NCBI GenBank assembly: GCA_018398765.1
Contig: JAHBMJ010001586.1
Span: 13,377-28,376 of the forward strand
Source of the DNA: Chromera velia
Taxonomy: Eukaryota; Sar; Chromeraceae
DNA: 15,000 nt
Direction: 5' to 3'
Below, in pieces: positions 1 through 7,586 of the stretch. Each line of letters begins with the position of its first letter. The stretch's first letter is position 1. The position numbers were made by a program, and so were the translations under genes. The notes below the pieces were generated by a model. It was given only the letters and a program-made list of their open reading frames with translations. It was not told the DNA's origin and did not search any database.

Positions 1-1
1 G

Positions 2-2887
2 GAGAAGGCAGACGGTGATCAGACTGACAGAGCCGAACCGAACCCTGCGAAGTGCACTGCTTTCAATGGTGGTAGAGGGGAGGGGGTATTCATAACAGGC
101 GTCTCCAGGGATTCCGACGACCCTCTCGGCAGTCTCCTCTCTAGCCTGCTTGAACCCCTCCCTCTTGCTCCTGCTCCTCCTCCCGAAAGAAAAAGAAAAG
201 GCAGGGAGGAAGAAAGGGGAGCGTCACCTCCGTCTTCGATTGACTCCACAGCGGCGGGCATATTAGAGAGTGGGGGCGTGCAGGTAAGATCATCATCCCA
301 TTTGCCTGTGCATTGTGCAGCAACGGCAAACAGGGAAGAAGGCCCGTCCTTGGGGGAGGACAATCCCGACGCTGCCCTTTCTCTTTTTTCGCTTTTTGGA
401 GCGCCCTCTTCCTCCCATCAGAACCCGGAGAAGGCCCACCCCTCATGTACAGCCAAAGGGGGGGGGTCGTTTTCTGATCTCAGGGGGGAGAGGGCGTCAC
501 AAGAGGCGGAAAAGGAGAGAGTGGTCTTCGAGGAAAGAGGAGAAAGGGGGGGGTCGAATGGGAGTGCCCCCGTGAGGGTCCCTACTTTCACTACAGGGAA
601 GGGTTCGAGAGGTCCAGCTCGTAACGGGGGTTCAGTCAGCTCGTTTGAGACCCTGCATGGGGCCCCAAGTGAGGGGAGTGGGGCGCTGGCAGGTGGAGGT
701 GTTATGATGCCAGCAAGGGATCATGCAGAACCCGGGCCCTTTTTGAGGTCTGGGGCAGAGAGAGAGATAGGGACTGAGGGGGGACGGGAGTGTAGAGAAG
801 GAGAAGGGGGTTCCTGCTGTGCGGAATTGCCTGTTGGAGGTGCAAACACAACGGAGGGGGACCAGATGGTGGAAAGGGAAAAAGATGATCAGTTTATCGT
901 TGTGTCTGCAGATGTCTCCCCTTCCTTTCATATGAACAGCAGGCACCCAGAGAGAGCTTTTGAAAGCCTCTACAATGGGGGAGATCACGAGGAGAGGGAA
1001 ATGGGGGAATCAAAGGCCCAAAGAGACCCCATGACTGCGCGCAAGAGCCCCCAACTGCCCGCGCAGAATGCCCCAGAGCTCTCAAAGCGCACCGACCACG
1101 AGGAGACGGAGAAAGAAAACTCCTCTTCCGTGCTTTCGTCCTCTATAAATAGAAAGAGGGGGGAGAAGGAAGGGGCAAGACGGAAGGTCTCGAGAAAGCG
1201 CAATGACAGGGAGAAGGAGAAAAAGCGAGCACCTTCCTCTCTGCCCCCCCTCCCCCTAGAGACGGACGCAAGGAACAAAGTCAAAGAGAACAAAGGATCC
1301 CATCCTGACTCCCCTCCTTCTTCAGGTGCCGCAGTCAATCAACAGAATGAGGGAGCCCCGATGTCCAAGAAGGACCTCTCAAACCACCCACACGAATCGA
1401 ATCCCCCCGTCTACACTCCAATCGGCACTCCCTCTCCACCCAAAAACCAACACCCGTCTCTCCCACCTCCCTCCCAAAGCCCCAATCAGAGCGTTTCTGT
1501 GTGGACGCAAACAGACACAGGGCAGAAGACCGCCAAAGGTCCAGCAGGTGGCGGGGGGGCCAAGCGCGTCCTCCCTACAGCATCCGGGGGTCCCTCCCCG
1601 GCGCCCTCTCTGCGCCGCCTCGCACAGGGTACGGCACCGAGACCCACAGGCTCCCTCCGGGGTGCCGAGGTGCGTGCGCGCTCTTTGCCTGCTTCTCCGG
1701 TCAGACCCCCGGCGCGACCGTCACCCTCAACCCGTACCCAGACTCCCCGACCCCGTCTCTCTCAGTCTGATCTGAGCAGGGGTCGCGGTCACCAAGTGGC
1801 CTCTCGCACCGCATCCCCCCTGATATCTCCGCGTCAATCTACAGGCCTTCGACAGCCCGCCTCTCCCAACCCCATCTCTGTCCCCTTCCGCCCTGCCGGT
1901 GTCAAGGCGCCCCCTTCCCGTCTGTCCCCCGTTCCCTCCCCCTCTCTTCGGATGCGCGCCTCATCCGTGCAGCCGTCTCCGGGCCGTCTCCTTGACATGC
2001 CGAGCCCCAGAGGCCGAGGGATGCCGCCAGAATCCCCCCCGGCCCCATGCAGAGGGGACATCCGGGCCCCGAGACGGTCCTCTCCGTCACCCCACTTAGA
2101 CGAGAAGAGACGTGGGGGGCGAACCCAAACCCAAGGAAGTTCAAAGAACGGGGCTGCGCCTGGAGCCGCATCACGTGTCTCCCCTGCCCCTCCCCGTCCC
2201 TCTTCGTCTTCCTCTGGTGTTTCCTCAAAAAAGACTCGAGAGAGCGAGTCTCTTGAGGATCTGTTGAAGAAGCTCGGAATGGCTGTTGAAGGACTCAGAC
2301 GGCCTGCTGTGCGCATAGGCGTGGGTCTAGGCCGAAAGCAAGACATCCCTCAGCAGTCCGACCCTCGTCTGTATGAATCTAGAGTGACCAACGCGATGGC
2401 ATCTGTGTGCGAAGAGCATTTCAAAGATGCAGAGAGAGCTAAAGAGAGAGAGCAGCCGTGTGATGCCGTTGGGACAGAAGAAGATGAAAAAAAGAGAGGG
2501 GTGGATGCAGAAGAGGTGCGAATGAGTTCGTCCAGTCTGTCGGTGGGAGGAGACGGGTTTGGGGGGATGGAGAGATCTTCCGTGTGTTCTCCTGCATTGC
2601 TGCGTCGGTGTGTGGGAGAGGGAGGGCGCGTGCGTTTGCCCCCTCCTCACCAGTCTCATTCAACGGTGAGACAGGTGGGGGGGCTGCGAGCCGGCGAGGG
2701 TGTAGGCCCAGAAAGAGACAGGGTGGGGGGGTGGGAGGGTCCCCTGGGTAGACGTGGTGGGTTGAGGGGTGTCCTAGGGAAGCGTCCGGAGACTGTCTCT
2801 GTCTCTGTCTCTGCTTCCCTGTCCCCCCCCTTGAGGCAGTCTGCGTGCGAACGGGCCTCGGATGGTTCTGCTCATGCGCAGCGGTAG
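2..2887 (+). CDS. Large basic, Ser/Pro-rich disordered protein, 3' part of gene (5' partial)
   Basis: I do not recognise this protein. The frame is open from base 2 to the TAG at 2885-2887, so the gene starts left of the window; the GTG at 278 is only the first start-like codon after a probable exon end. A donor CAG|GTAAGA follows base 283 and a pyrimidine-rich acceptor ends at 421, so I propose exons 2-283 and 422-2887, both phase 0. The product is mostly low complexity. An acidic/Gly-rich part comes first, then a dense Lys/Arg cluster (about 1146-1232, nuclear-localisation-like). A long Ser-Pro/Arg-rich region follows (about 1385-2220), resembling proline-directed phosphorylation substrates. 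Near the end are an amphipathic segment containing DLLKKLGMAVEGLRRP (about 2255-2305) and a non-repetitive stretch containing DPRLYESRVTNAMASVCEEH (from 2360), the likeliest conserved module. A TCTCTG microsatellite is translated as Val-Ser repeats near 2800. Coding status is likely because the frame stays open for more than 950 codons. Function is unknown. Confidence 0.6.
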   Translation, partial: EKADGDQTDRAEPNPAKCTAFNGGRGEGVFITGVSRDSDDPLGSLLSSLLEPLPLAPAPPPERKRKGREEERGASPPSSIDSTAAGILESGGVQVRSSSHLPVHCAATANREEGPSLGEDNPDAALSLFSLFGAPSSSHQNPEKAHPSCTAKGGGSFSDLRGERASQEAEKERVVFEERGERGGSNGSAPVRVPTFTTGKGSRGPARNGGSVSSFETLHGAPSEGSGALAGGGVMMPARDHAEPGPFLRSGAEREIGTEGGRECREGEGGSCCAELPVGGANTTEGDQMVEREKDDQFIVVSADVSPSFHMNSRHPERAFESLYNGGDHEEREMGESKAQRDPMTARKSPQLPAQNAPELSKRTDHEETEKENSSSVLSSSINRKRGEKEGARRKVSRKRNDREKEKKRAPSSLPPLPLETDARNKVKENKGSHPDSPPSSGAAVNQQNEGAPMSKKDLSNHPHESNPPVYTPIGTPSPPKNQHPSLPPPSQSPNQSVSVWTQTDTGQKTAKGPAGGGGAKRVLPTASGGPSPAPSLRRLAQGTAPRPTGSLRGAEVRARSLPASPVRPPARPSPSTRTQTPRPRLSQSDLSRGRGHQVASRTASPLISPRQSTGLRQPASPNPISVPFRPAGVKAPPSRLSPVPSPSLRMRASSVQPSPGRLLDMPSPRGRGMPPESPPAPCRGDIRAPRRSSPSPHLDEKRRGGRTQTQGSSKNGAAPGAASRVSPAPPRPSSSSSGVSSKKTRESESLEDLLKKLGMAVEGLRRPAVRIGVGLGRKQDIPQQSDPRLYESRVTNAMASVCEEHFKDAERAKEREQPCDAVGTEEDEKKRGVDAEEVRMSSSSLSVGGDGFGGMERSSVCSPALLRRCVGEGGRVRLPPPHQSHSTVRQVGGLRAGEGVGPERDRVGGWEGPLGRRGGLRGVLGKRPETVSVSVSASLSPPLRQSACERASDGSAHAQR
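284..421 (+). other. Probable intron inside the Ser/Pro-rich gene
   Basis: It begins with GTAAGA directly after CAG and ends in a pyrimidine-rich run (CCCTCTTCCTCCCATCAG). Its 138-nt length is close to the 130- and 134-nt introns inferred in the kinase gene downstream. The length is a multiple of three and the interval has no in-frame stop, so the frame is the same whether it is spliced or retained. The intron call therefore rests on splice signals alone. Confidence 0.55.
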
Positions 2888-3425
2888 AAGAGAAGGGGAG
2901 AAGAGAGGCCTCACCAGGCTGAGAACGGGCAGCGAAAGTCAAGTTGAGTGCATTGAGGAAGAGGAGAAAAACGTTCGGCAGGGAGGTACTGCAACGACGG
3001 GCACTGTGGATGTTTGACTTTGTTCCTGTCGCGCTTGCATATTTCCATTGTGTCTCTTTGCTGCTCGACTTTGATTTCACAGACTGAGTAGAAGTCAGGT
3101 CTTTCGACCAATCTTTTTATCCTGTAAGACTGGAAGAAAAAGGGGGAGGGAAATCGGGTGACCCCTCGTCCTCTCCGTCCCCCTGTCGCCCCGCCAGAGA
3201 CTGCATGCGCAACTGAAAGGAAGACCCGGCCTACATGCCACGGATCATGTCAGCACCCCTGAGTCCCGTGCCTACATGGGTGACCACCTAGGTGACCACG
3301 TTCCTGCATGCCTAGGTGTATGGAAAAAAAGAAGAAGGGCGCTGTATGTCGATTGGCTTTTCAAAGCGTTTTTCACCCTTCTTACCTAGCTTCTTACAAT
3401 GGATCCTAGAATGGATCCGTGTGAT

Positions 3426-3476
3426 TTTTGATTGATTGATTGATTGATATGTTCCGCCCTAGGGCCTTCCCGCTAT
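3426..3476. repeat. 51-bp direct repeat, copy 1
   Basis: It consists of TTTT, four GATT units, GATAT, and a 26-bp core beginning GTTCCGCCCTAGGGCC that contains the 10-bp palindrome GCCCTAGGGC (3456-3465). It is identical over 51 bp to the copy at 3609-3659; the flanks differ on both sides. Exact identity implies a recent duplication or a dispersed repeat family. Confidence 0.9.
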
Positions 3477-3503
3477 GTCTATCTGTCGCCAGAGCTAGCA
3501 GGG

Positions 3504-3521
3504 ACTAGATTTAAATCTAGT
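3504..3521. repeat. 18-bp perfect palindrome between the two direct repeats
   Basis: ACTAGATTTAAATCTAGT is its own reverse complement. It lies between the two identical 51-bp repeats, 27 bp after the end of copy 1. It could be a dimeric protein-binding site or part of a small mobile element; nothing in the sequence decides this. Confidence 0.85.
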
Positions 3522-3608
3522 TTGAATAATAGTTTCTATTTAATATGCTGCATGTCATGCTATAGGTCTCTTTCATAATCAGTAGTGATTCAAAGTCTTA
3601 CTGGAGAG

Positions 3609-3659
3609 TTTTGATTGATTGATTGATTGATATGTTCCGCCCTAGGGCCTTCCCGCTAT
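3609..3659. repeat. 51-bp direct repeat, copy 2
   Basis: Same 51 bases as 3426-3476 (TTTT, GATT x4, GATAT, 26-bp core), in the same orientation, with starts 183 bp apart. Downstream sequence diverges at once (ATCACACC here, GTCTATCT after copy 1). Confidence 0.9.
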
Positions 3660-4080
3660 ATCACACCGGCTTTAACCGTCTTAATTTAACTTATCATTCA
3701 GCTAAATTTGATGATTTTCAATTAATTTGTCGTTTGCGAGGATTTTTTTTATTCCATTGGCGCGTGTCGCATGTAAAAAAAAAATATAAGATTTAATTTG
3801 GGGCCATGTAAAAATTTATTTGAGTGCCAATGGCATGGGGTCCCCCCCCCAGACCTTTTCGCTTCGGCACGCAAATGTTTTTCTTTAAAAAAAAATTTTT
3901 GACACTAACTTTTTACCATTTAGAGTCCAAAATCATGTTGAACAACCACTAAAACTTAAGTTAAAAACTTATCAAAAACTTGTTAAAAACCCAAATTTAA
4001 ATCATTATATAAAAATTATGTGATGCGACACACATCTGCGATAAGTTTGTTCAATACAATTTAATGATCAAATTAAAGGC
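3660..4080. other. AT-rich island upstream of the kinase gene
   Basis: Base composition shifts sharply to A/T compared with both flanks, with runs such as A10, A9TTTTT and repeated TTAAAAAC words. It also contains a C9/C10 run near 3841-3850. GTGTCGCAT at 3764-3772 recurs inverted as ATGCGACAC at 4023-4031. No ORF of note is present. It could be promoter or 5' intron sequence, or a small non-autonomous insertion. Confidence 0.5.
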
Positions 4081-4201
4081 AAAGTGCACAGGCATTGGAT
4101 CATCCTTCTGCGGTAGACAGACGGAAAAATGCATGCACTTTCGGAAGAAACTGTAAGGCAGCAACAGGGGCGTTGATAAAACAACTAAATTTTCTGAACA
4201 G

Positions 4202-4374
4202 GGGCATATAGAGAAAACCATATACGATGCAAGGGGCACTTTCGTCGATGCCACGCAAAATGAATCTGGCGACCGTGTGTGCACGAAAAGCATAGAAGGA
4301 CGACTGGCAGAAGACCAAGATCTTGCAAGAAAAGTTTTTCTGATGAGGGAATGCTGGTTTCTCTCCGTTTTCAG
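4202..4374 (+). CDS. Kinase exon 1 (visible): glycine loop, beta-3 Lys, alpha-C Glu
   Basis: The frame is open from 4157 to 4498. I place the exon start after TTTTCTGAACAG (acceptor ending 4201, phase 0), but 4168 is possible. It encodes HIEKTIYDARGTFVDA, ESGDRVCTKSIEG and ARKVFLMRECWFLSVF, which align with subdomains I-III. It ends at CAG|GTACGC in phase 2. The frame continues into the intron to a TAA at 4496-4498, so simple read-through would lose the HPSII segment. Confidence 0.7.
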
Positions 4375-4786
4375 GTACGCTGAAAGAAAAGTGACTGACC
4401 TTGATTTGAAACTGCCGACTTCAGTGCAGTTCCTGTCTCGTACGCTGGTCTCCCGTACCTATGAATTCATGCCACGTACACTTGTCTTTCAATGTTAATG
4501 GCAGACATCCAAGCATCATCTGGTATATTTCTTCCATGGCGCAAGGAGCTGGGAGGGTGCCCGAAGACGTCTGGTAAGTCTGGAGAGTTGTCCGTTGAGA
4601 AATTTTGACGCACACTCGTAGTACTGTCGGACTCCCTCCGCCCTCCTTCTTGCCCCTCATCTTACTGTCGCTTCTCCCTTCAATTGCATTCACACCGACT
4701 CTTTCCCTCGGCTATGTCGACGCATTCATGAACAAAACTCTTTGTATTTATAGACTGACTGACTCGATCGGTATGTGTTTTGGCCT

Positions 4787-4822
<36 letters not shown>

Positions 4823-4875
4823 GTGTGTATGTGTGTGTGTATATGTGTGTATGTGTGTGCCTGTCTCTGTCTCTG

Positions 4876-4908
<33 letters not shown>

Positions 4909-6640
4909 TTCTCTCTCTCTCTGTCTCTGTCTCTGTCTCTGTCTCTGTCTCTGTCTCTCTCTCTTTCTCTCTGTGTGTGTGTGTGTGTGTATGTGTGTGT
5001 GTGTGTGTGTATGTGTGTGTGTGTGAAGAGGAGAAGGGAAACCGAAGAAGCATTTGGTGTGCATGCATGGCTGCCTTTGTACATTACTTTGCGCATTACT
5101 TTGCTTCCCCGTCTCTCTGTATTTTTTCAAAGCTGGCCTGCGTGTGGAAGTGCTCTTGCGTCTTCTCTCCTGCACGTTTAAGTTTCTATCCCGACTGCAT
5201 ATCCGCGCCTGCCTGCTGTACATCTTGATTTTTTCTTGCTGTTAGACTGCCTCTACGCAGTCTGACCATGGAGTATGCCAAACGTGGGTCCGCCATGGAG
5301 GAGATGGAAGATCTGCAGTTCATTGAGCTTGGAGTGAACACTGAGGAGAGGGCTGCAGAGATCCTGGGACAGGTGCGTATGCATCCATACATTCGTGGCA
5401 AAAACTTTTGTCACGGTGCACCACTTCACCGCATTTCTCTGTCCAGCGATCGCGTCTTATCAAATCTCAATACATCTATGCACATGCATCTCTGACTGCA
5501 CGCTTGCAAGTTTGCTCGGGTCTGGAGTTTCTGCATGCCTACCAATACGTTCACGGGGACCTGAAAGTGAGTGCAGCGCCTAGTAGGTGTTTTAGCATAC
5601 ATTTCTTATCAGCTCCTTGCCCTGGCCAAAAAAATTCGTCCGTTCAACTCTCTTTCCTCTCCGTTCCTTCCTTGCGTTCAGCCCCCCCCGTCTCAGGGAT
5701 ATCTACAAGTTTCTTCCCTCTTAATTTTTTTGGCAGACTCCATTCCCTCCCCCTTCTGCCCTGCATCATGTCACCGACGCCTGCACCTCGACCGTCTTTT
5801 TTGCTACCGCTTGAGGGGGGGGAGGAGGGAGGGAGGGTGCATCTGTATGCGGGCTTCCTGCATTGATGAAAGCACAATCACATTTCTCGAACTTTGTGTG
5901 CAGCCAGAAAACATCTTTTTGTTGAAGGAGGCTTATAAGGCAGATCATTGGGGACCTCCTGCAGTTCTGGGCGATTTGGGATCTGGTGTCCGTCATGGTG
6001 GCCGCGTCTCCCAAAAAACCCCATTGTTTAGCTACACCACAGGCTATGTGAGGTGCGTTGAGCTAGGTTTTGATCAATTTGAGTCCCTGCCCGGTGGAGC
6101 AGCTACGGGTATGATATCAAATGAATGGGTTAATTATTTCTACGTCTGGCTTCTCGCACGTTTCAGGACCCTCCTGGCTCTCTCCACACGGCTCTCCATG
6201 TATGCACTCCTTGTGAATTCAAACTTGACAATGTACGTCTCTTCTACAGCCCCAAAATCCTCGCACGTGGCCGCGGGGAAATCAAGACTAAAACAGAAGA
6301 CATCTGGGCTCTGGGTGTGATTGGCTTAGAGCTGGTGTCGGGGGTTGAGGTCATCGATTTGGAAGATTGGGAGCGAAAGACAATGAATTTTAGACTGAAA
6401 CGACACCACAGAGAAATGAAACTACACAACGAGTCGCTGAAGGAACTTCTCATGAAGATGTTCTCGGTCAGTCGAGCTGGTGGTCGCAAATGACAGAAAA
6501 CATCGACGCGGTGATTAGTTTCTAGTCTTTCTTGTTATATAGACACATGATTGGACGCAATGTCGTTGGAGAACGATGATCGACATACATGTACACAGAC
6601 ACACACACACAAATACACAGTATTATACAAACATATACAT

Positions 6641-6678
<38 letters not shown>

Positions 6679-6704
6679 ATGCACATACACACAAACACAC
6701 ACAT

Positions 6705-6738
<34 letters not shown>

Positions 6739-7494
6739 GCATGCGCGCACACACACACATACACACACATATACACACATACATAGCTACACACACATAT
6801 ATACACATACACATACACATATACATACACACGCAAACATACACATACATACATACACACACATACACACACATACACGCACACACACGCACATGCACAC
6901 ACACATACAAACATACACATAAGACATCCACACATACACAGACACACACACACACACGCACACACACACACACACACATACACATACACATATACACACA
7001 CATACACATATACATACACATATAAACACACACATACACACACACACACATACATACACACACACACTCACGCACACATATATACACTTACACGCACACA
7101 GATACTTACACATATACACACTCATGCACATACATACATACATACACGCACGCGTGCACACACACGCGCACACATGCACGCACGAACGAGAACACACACG
7201 TAGGCACGAACGAGAATACACACGCACGTATGAATGAGAACACAGACACACACGCACCCACGCACGCAGATGTGAGGCATGGGGGCGGGGGTGAGACCCG
7301 GAGAAAGAGGAGAGCCGAAGGCGCCTCCCATTCTAAAGCTGCCAAGATTTCCTTTGCATTTCCCTAGCTTGCATAGAAACTGCATAGAGTGTTCGCCGTT
7401 GCCACTTAATTCCCATTATATGTATGCGCACCTCTGCATGTATGCATGCATGGATATGCATGCAAGTCGATCTCGCAGAGCGTCCCTCAGCATC
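4202..7494 (+). CDS. Divergent protein kinase, seven exons reconstructed (N- and C-terminal ends uncertain)
   Basis: A protein kinase transfers the gamma-phosphate of ATP to Ser/Thr or Tyr. Proposed exons: 4202-4374, 4505-4573, 5261-5376, 5511-5566, 5904-6052, 6250-6479, 7479-7494, about 270 codons, the usual size of a catalytic domain. All joins preserve frame. Landmarks in order: degenerate glycine loop DARGTFVDA; beta-3 Lys in VCTKSI; alpha-C Glu in LMREC; HPSIIWYI; hinge TMEYAKRGS; LEFLH; catalytic loop VHGDLKPEN; DLG in place of DFG; TTGYVSPK in place of the TPGYMAPE-type segment; EDIWALG (subdomain IX Asp); ERPSA (subdomain XI Arg). Catalytic Lys, Glu, both Asp residues and the loop Lys and Asn are present, so activity is plausible. 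HGD lacks the HRD arginine, which suggests little dependence on activation-loop phosphorylation. There is no ATG before the glycine loop, so an upstream exon is missing. Specificity and family are not assignable by eye. Confidence 0.8.
4505..4573 (+). CDS. Kinase exon 2: HPSII beta-4/5 segment
   Basis: Acceptor TTAATGGCAG|A, donor CTG|GTAAGT, 69 nt, phase 2 in and phase 2 out. It encodes RHPSIIWYISSMAQGAGR then VPEDV, matching the HPNIV segment after alpha-C. With this exon the spacing from the alpha-C Glu to the hinge Glu is 35 residues, normal for kinases; without it the spacing would be too short. Confidence 0.75.
4574..5260 (+). other. Kinase intron 2 carrying a CT/GT microsatellite
   Basis: 687-nt GT-AG intron, GTAAGT to CTCTACGCAG. 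The nearer-looking acceptor at 5245 (TTGCTGTTAG) would give TG|A, a stop, at the junction. The acceptor at 5260 gives TG|T (Cys) and leads straight into LTMEYA. So the frame itself selects 5260. Confidence 0.7.
4789..5026. repeat. CT / TCTCTG / GT compound microsatellite
   Basis: (CT)n, then (TG)n with TATG interruptions, then two blocks of TCTCTG hexamers separated by (CT)n, then (TG)n again. It lies inside kinase intron 2. The long Ser/Leu/Val/Cys or His/Thr/Arg/Glu frames on both strands are artefacts of the repeat. Confidence 0.95.
5261..5376 (+). CDS. Kinase exon 3: hinge and alpha-D/E
   Basis: It encodes CLTMEYAKRGSAMEEMEDLQ and TEERAAEILGQV, which is the hinge (MEYA..GS) and the start of the helix before the catalytic loop. 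It ends at GTGC|GTATGC in phase 1. The stronger-looking donor CAG|GTGCGT four bases earlier (phase 0) does not match the phase of the next exon, while the later one gives ILGQVLCSGLEFLH, the expected kinase spacing. Confidence 0.75.
5511..5566 (+). CDS. Kinase exon 4: catalytic loop start (VHGDLK)
   Basis: Acceptor CGCTTGCAAG, donor AAA|GTGAGT. It encodes CSGLEFLHAYQYVHGDLK, i.e. alpha-E and the catalytic Asp with the loop Lys. Gly replaces the Arg of HRD. The 134-nt intron before it matches the other short introns. Confidence 0.8.
5567..5903 (+). other. Kinase intron 4 with a G-rich run
   Basis: 337-nt GT-AG intron, GTGAGT to TTTGTGTGCAG, phase 0. It splits the catalytic loop between DLK and PEN. 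It contains a G-run block at about 5813-5838 with at least four G3 tracts. Confidence 0.75.
5904..6052 (+). CDS. Kinase exon 5: PEN, DLG and activation segment
   Basis: It encodes PENIFLLKEAYKADHW, PPAVLGDLGSGVRHGG and RVSQKTPLFSYTTGYV, which is the rest of the catalytic loop, the metal-binding Asp (DLG) and the activation segment. Asp and Gly of DFG are kept, Phe is Leu. It ends at AG|GTGCGT in phase 2. Confidence 0.8.
6250..6479 (+). CDS. Kinase exon 6: SPK, subdomain IX and C-lobe helices
   Basis: Acceptor CTCTTCTACAG, phase 2. The junction codon AG|C gives Ser, so TTGYV joins SPKILARG. It encodes TKTEDIWALGVIGLELVSG (subdomain IX) and later SLKELLMKMFSVSRA. If the exon is not spliced after 6479 it reads GGRK and a TGA at 6491-6493, which would remove the subdomain XI Arg. 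The proposed donor is CTG|GTGGTC. Confidence 0.75.
6584..7268. repeat. CA / CATA compound microsatellite
   Basis: About 680 bp of (CA)n and (CATA)n variants, fading into CACG-rich and GAACGAGAA-bearing units near 7180-7240. The long Cys/Val or His/Thr frames on both strands here are repeat artefacts. The alternating purine-pyrimidine sequence is prone to Z-DNA. Confidence 0.95.
7443..7464. promoter_or_regulatory. Two TGCATGCA octamers, possible AP2-type binding sites
   Basis: TGCATGCA at 7443-7450 and 7457-7464, with a TGCATG just before (7435-7440). Two more octamers occur at 4130-4137 and 5060-5067. In apicomplexans this palindrome is a known ApiAP2 target motif; use here is inference and depends on the organism being a relative. 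Confidence 0.3.
7479..7494 (+). CDS. Kinase micro-exon 7 (ERPSA)
   Basis: 16 nt between GATCTCGCAG and GTAAGT. Joined to exon 6 it reads E-R-P-S-A, the subdomain XI arginine motif that closes most kinase domains. The size is small but the phase (1 in, 2 out), both splice sites and the motif agree. Confidence 0.5.
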
Positions 7495-7586
7495 GTAAGT
7501 GCTCAGCAGCCTCGGTACTGCAGGATTCGCTGACAGAGTCCCGGCTCCTAGTGCCTTCCTTCGTTTGTGTCACTGTGTTCTGGTAG

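Larger units (their letters stand above)
2888..4201. other. Intergenic region without a recognisable gene
   Basis: No coding stretch with recognisable content lies between the TAG at 2887 and the kinase exons. The region includes short duplicated words around 3229-3315 (GCCTACATG twice; GGTGACCAC at 3279 and 3291, overlapping the palindrome CACCTAGGTG). It also holds AATGGATCC twice (3398, 3410), a pair of 51-bp direct repeats, and an AT-rich segment, described separately. The 3' UTR of the upstream gene and the promoter or first exon of the kinase gene should lie here, but I cannot place them. Confidence 0.6.
6480..7478 (+). other. Kinase intron 6 carrying a CA microsatellite
   Basis: Proposed 999-nt GT-AG intron, GTGGTC to GATCTCGCAG, phase 1. 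It is supported mainly by the joined sequence MFSVSRA-ERPSA, which has exactly the M-F-x-x-x-x-x-x-R-P spacing of kinase subdomain XI. The donor is weak. An alternative acceptor at 7466 would insert extra residues. Confidence 0.5.

Noticed and set aside
1138-1152. TATA-box-like CTCTATAAATAG
   Set aside because: It lies inside the long open frame of the Ser/Pro-rich gene, in the Lys/Arg region, so a promoter role is unsupported.
1300-1326. Second intron acceptor (CTCCTTCTTCAG) in the Ser/Pro-rich gene
   Set aside because: The acceptor looks good, but I found no matching upstream donor with a compatible phase, and the frame is open throughout.
1834-2346. 170-codon minus-strand ORF within the Ser/Pro-rich gene
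   Set aside because: GC-rich antisense shadow of a longer plus-strand frame that is open for over 950 codons.
3426-3659. LTRs of a retroelement
   Set aside because: The repeats are only 51 bp, the interval of 132 bp has no coding sequence, and no TG...CA ends or primer-binding site are visible.
4064-4156. Start codon of the kinase at ATG 4064, in the same frame as exon 1
   Set aside because: A TAA at 4154-4156 intervenes, and the GTAAGG donor at 4153 has no acceptor of suitable phase before the glycine loop.
4605-5228. 207-codon plus-strand ORF and several minus-strand ORFs over the CT/GT array
   Set aside because: They are translations of a microsatellite, open on both strands, and lie in an inferred intron of the kinase gene.
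5571-6320. 249-codon plus-strand ORF taken as one gene
   Set aside because: It contains kinase exon 5 but reads through introns on both sides; the parts outside 5904-6052 lack kinase motifs and the splice signals are good.
6522-7257. Cys/Val-rich minus-strand and His/Thr-rich plus-strand ORFs of 120-180 codons
   Set aside because: Pure CA/CATA repeat translation, open in several frames, no unique protein sequence.
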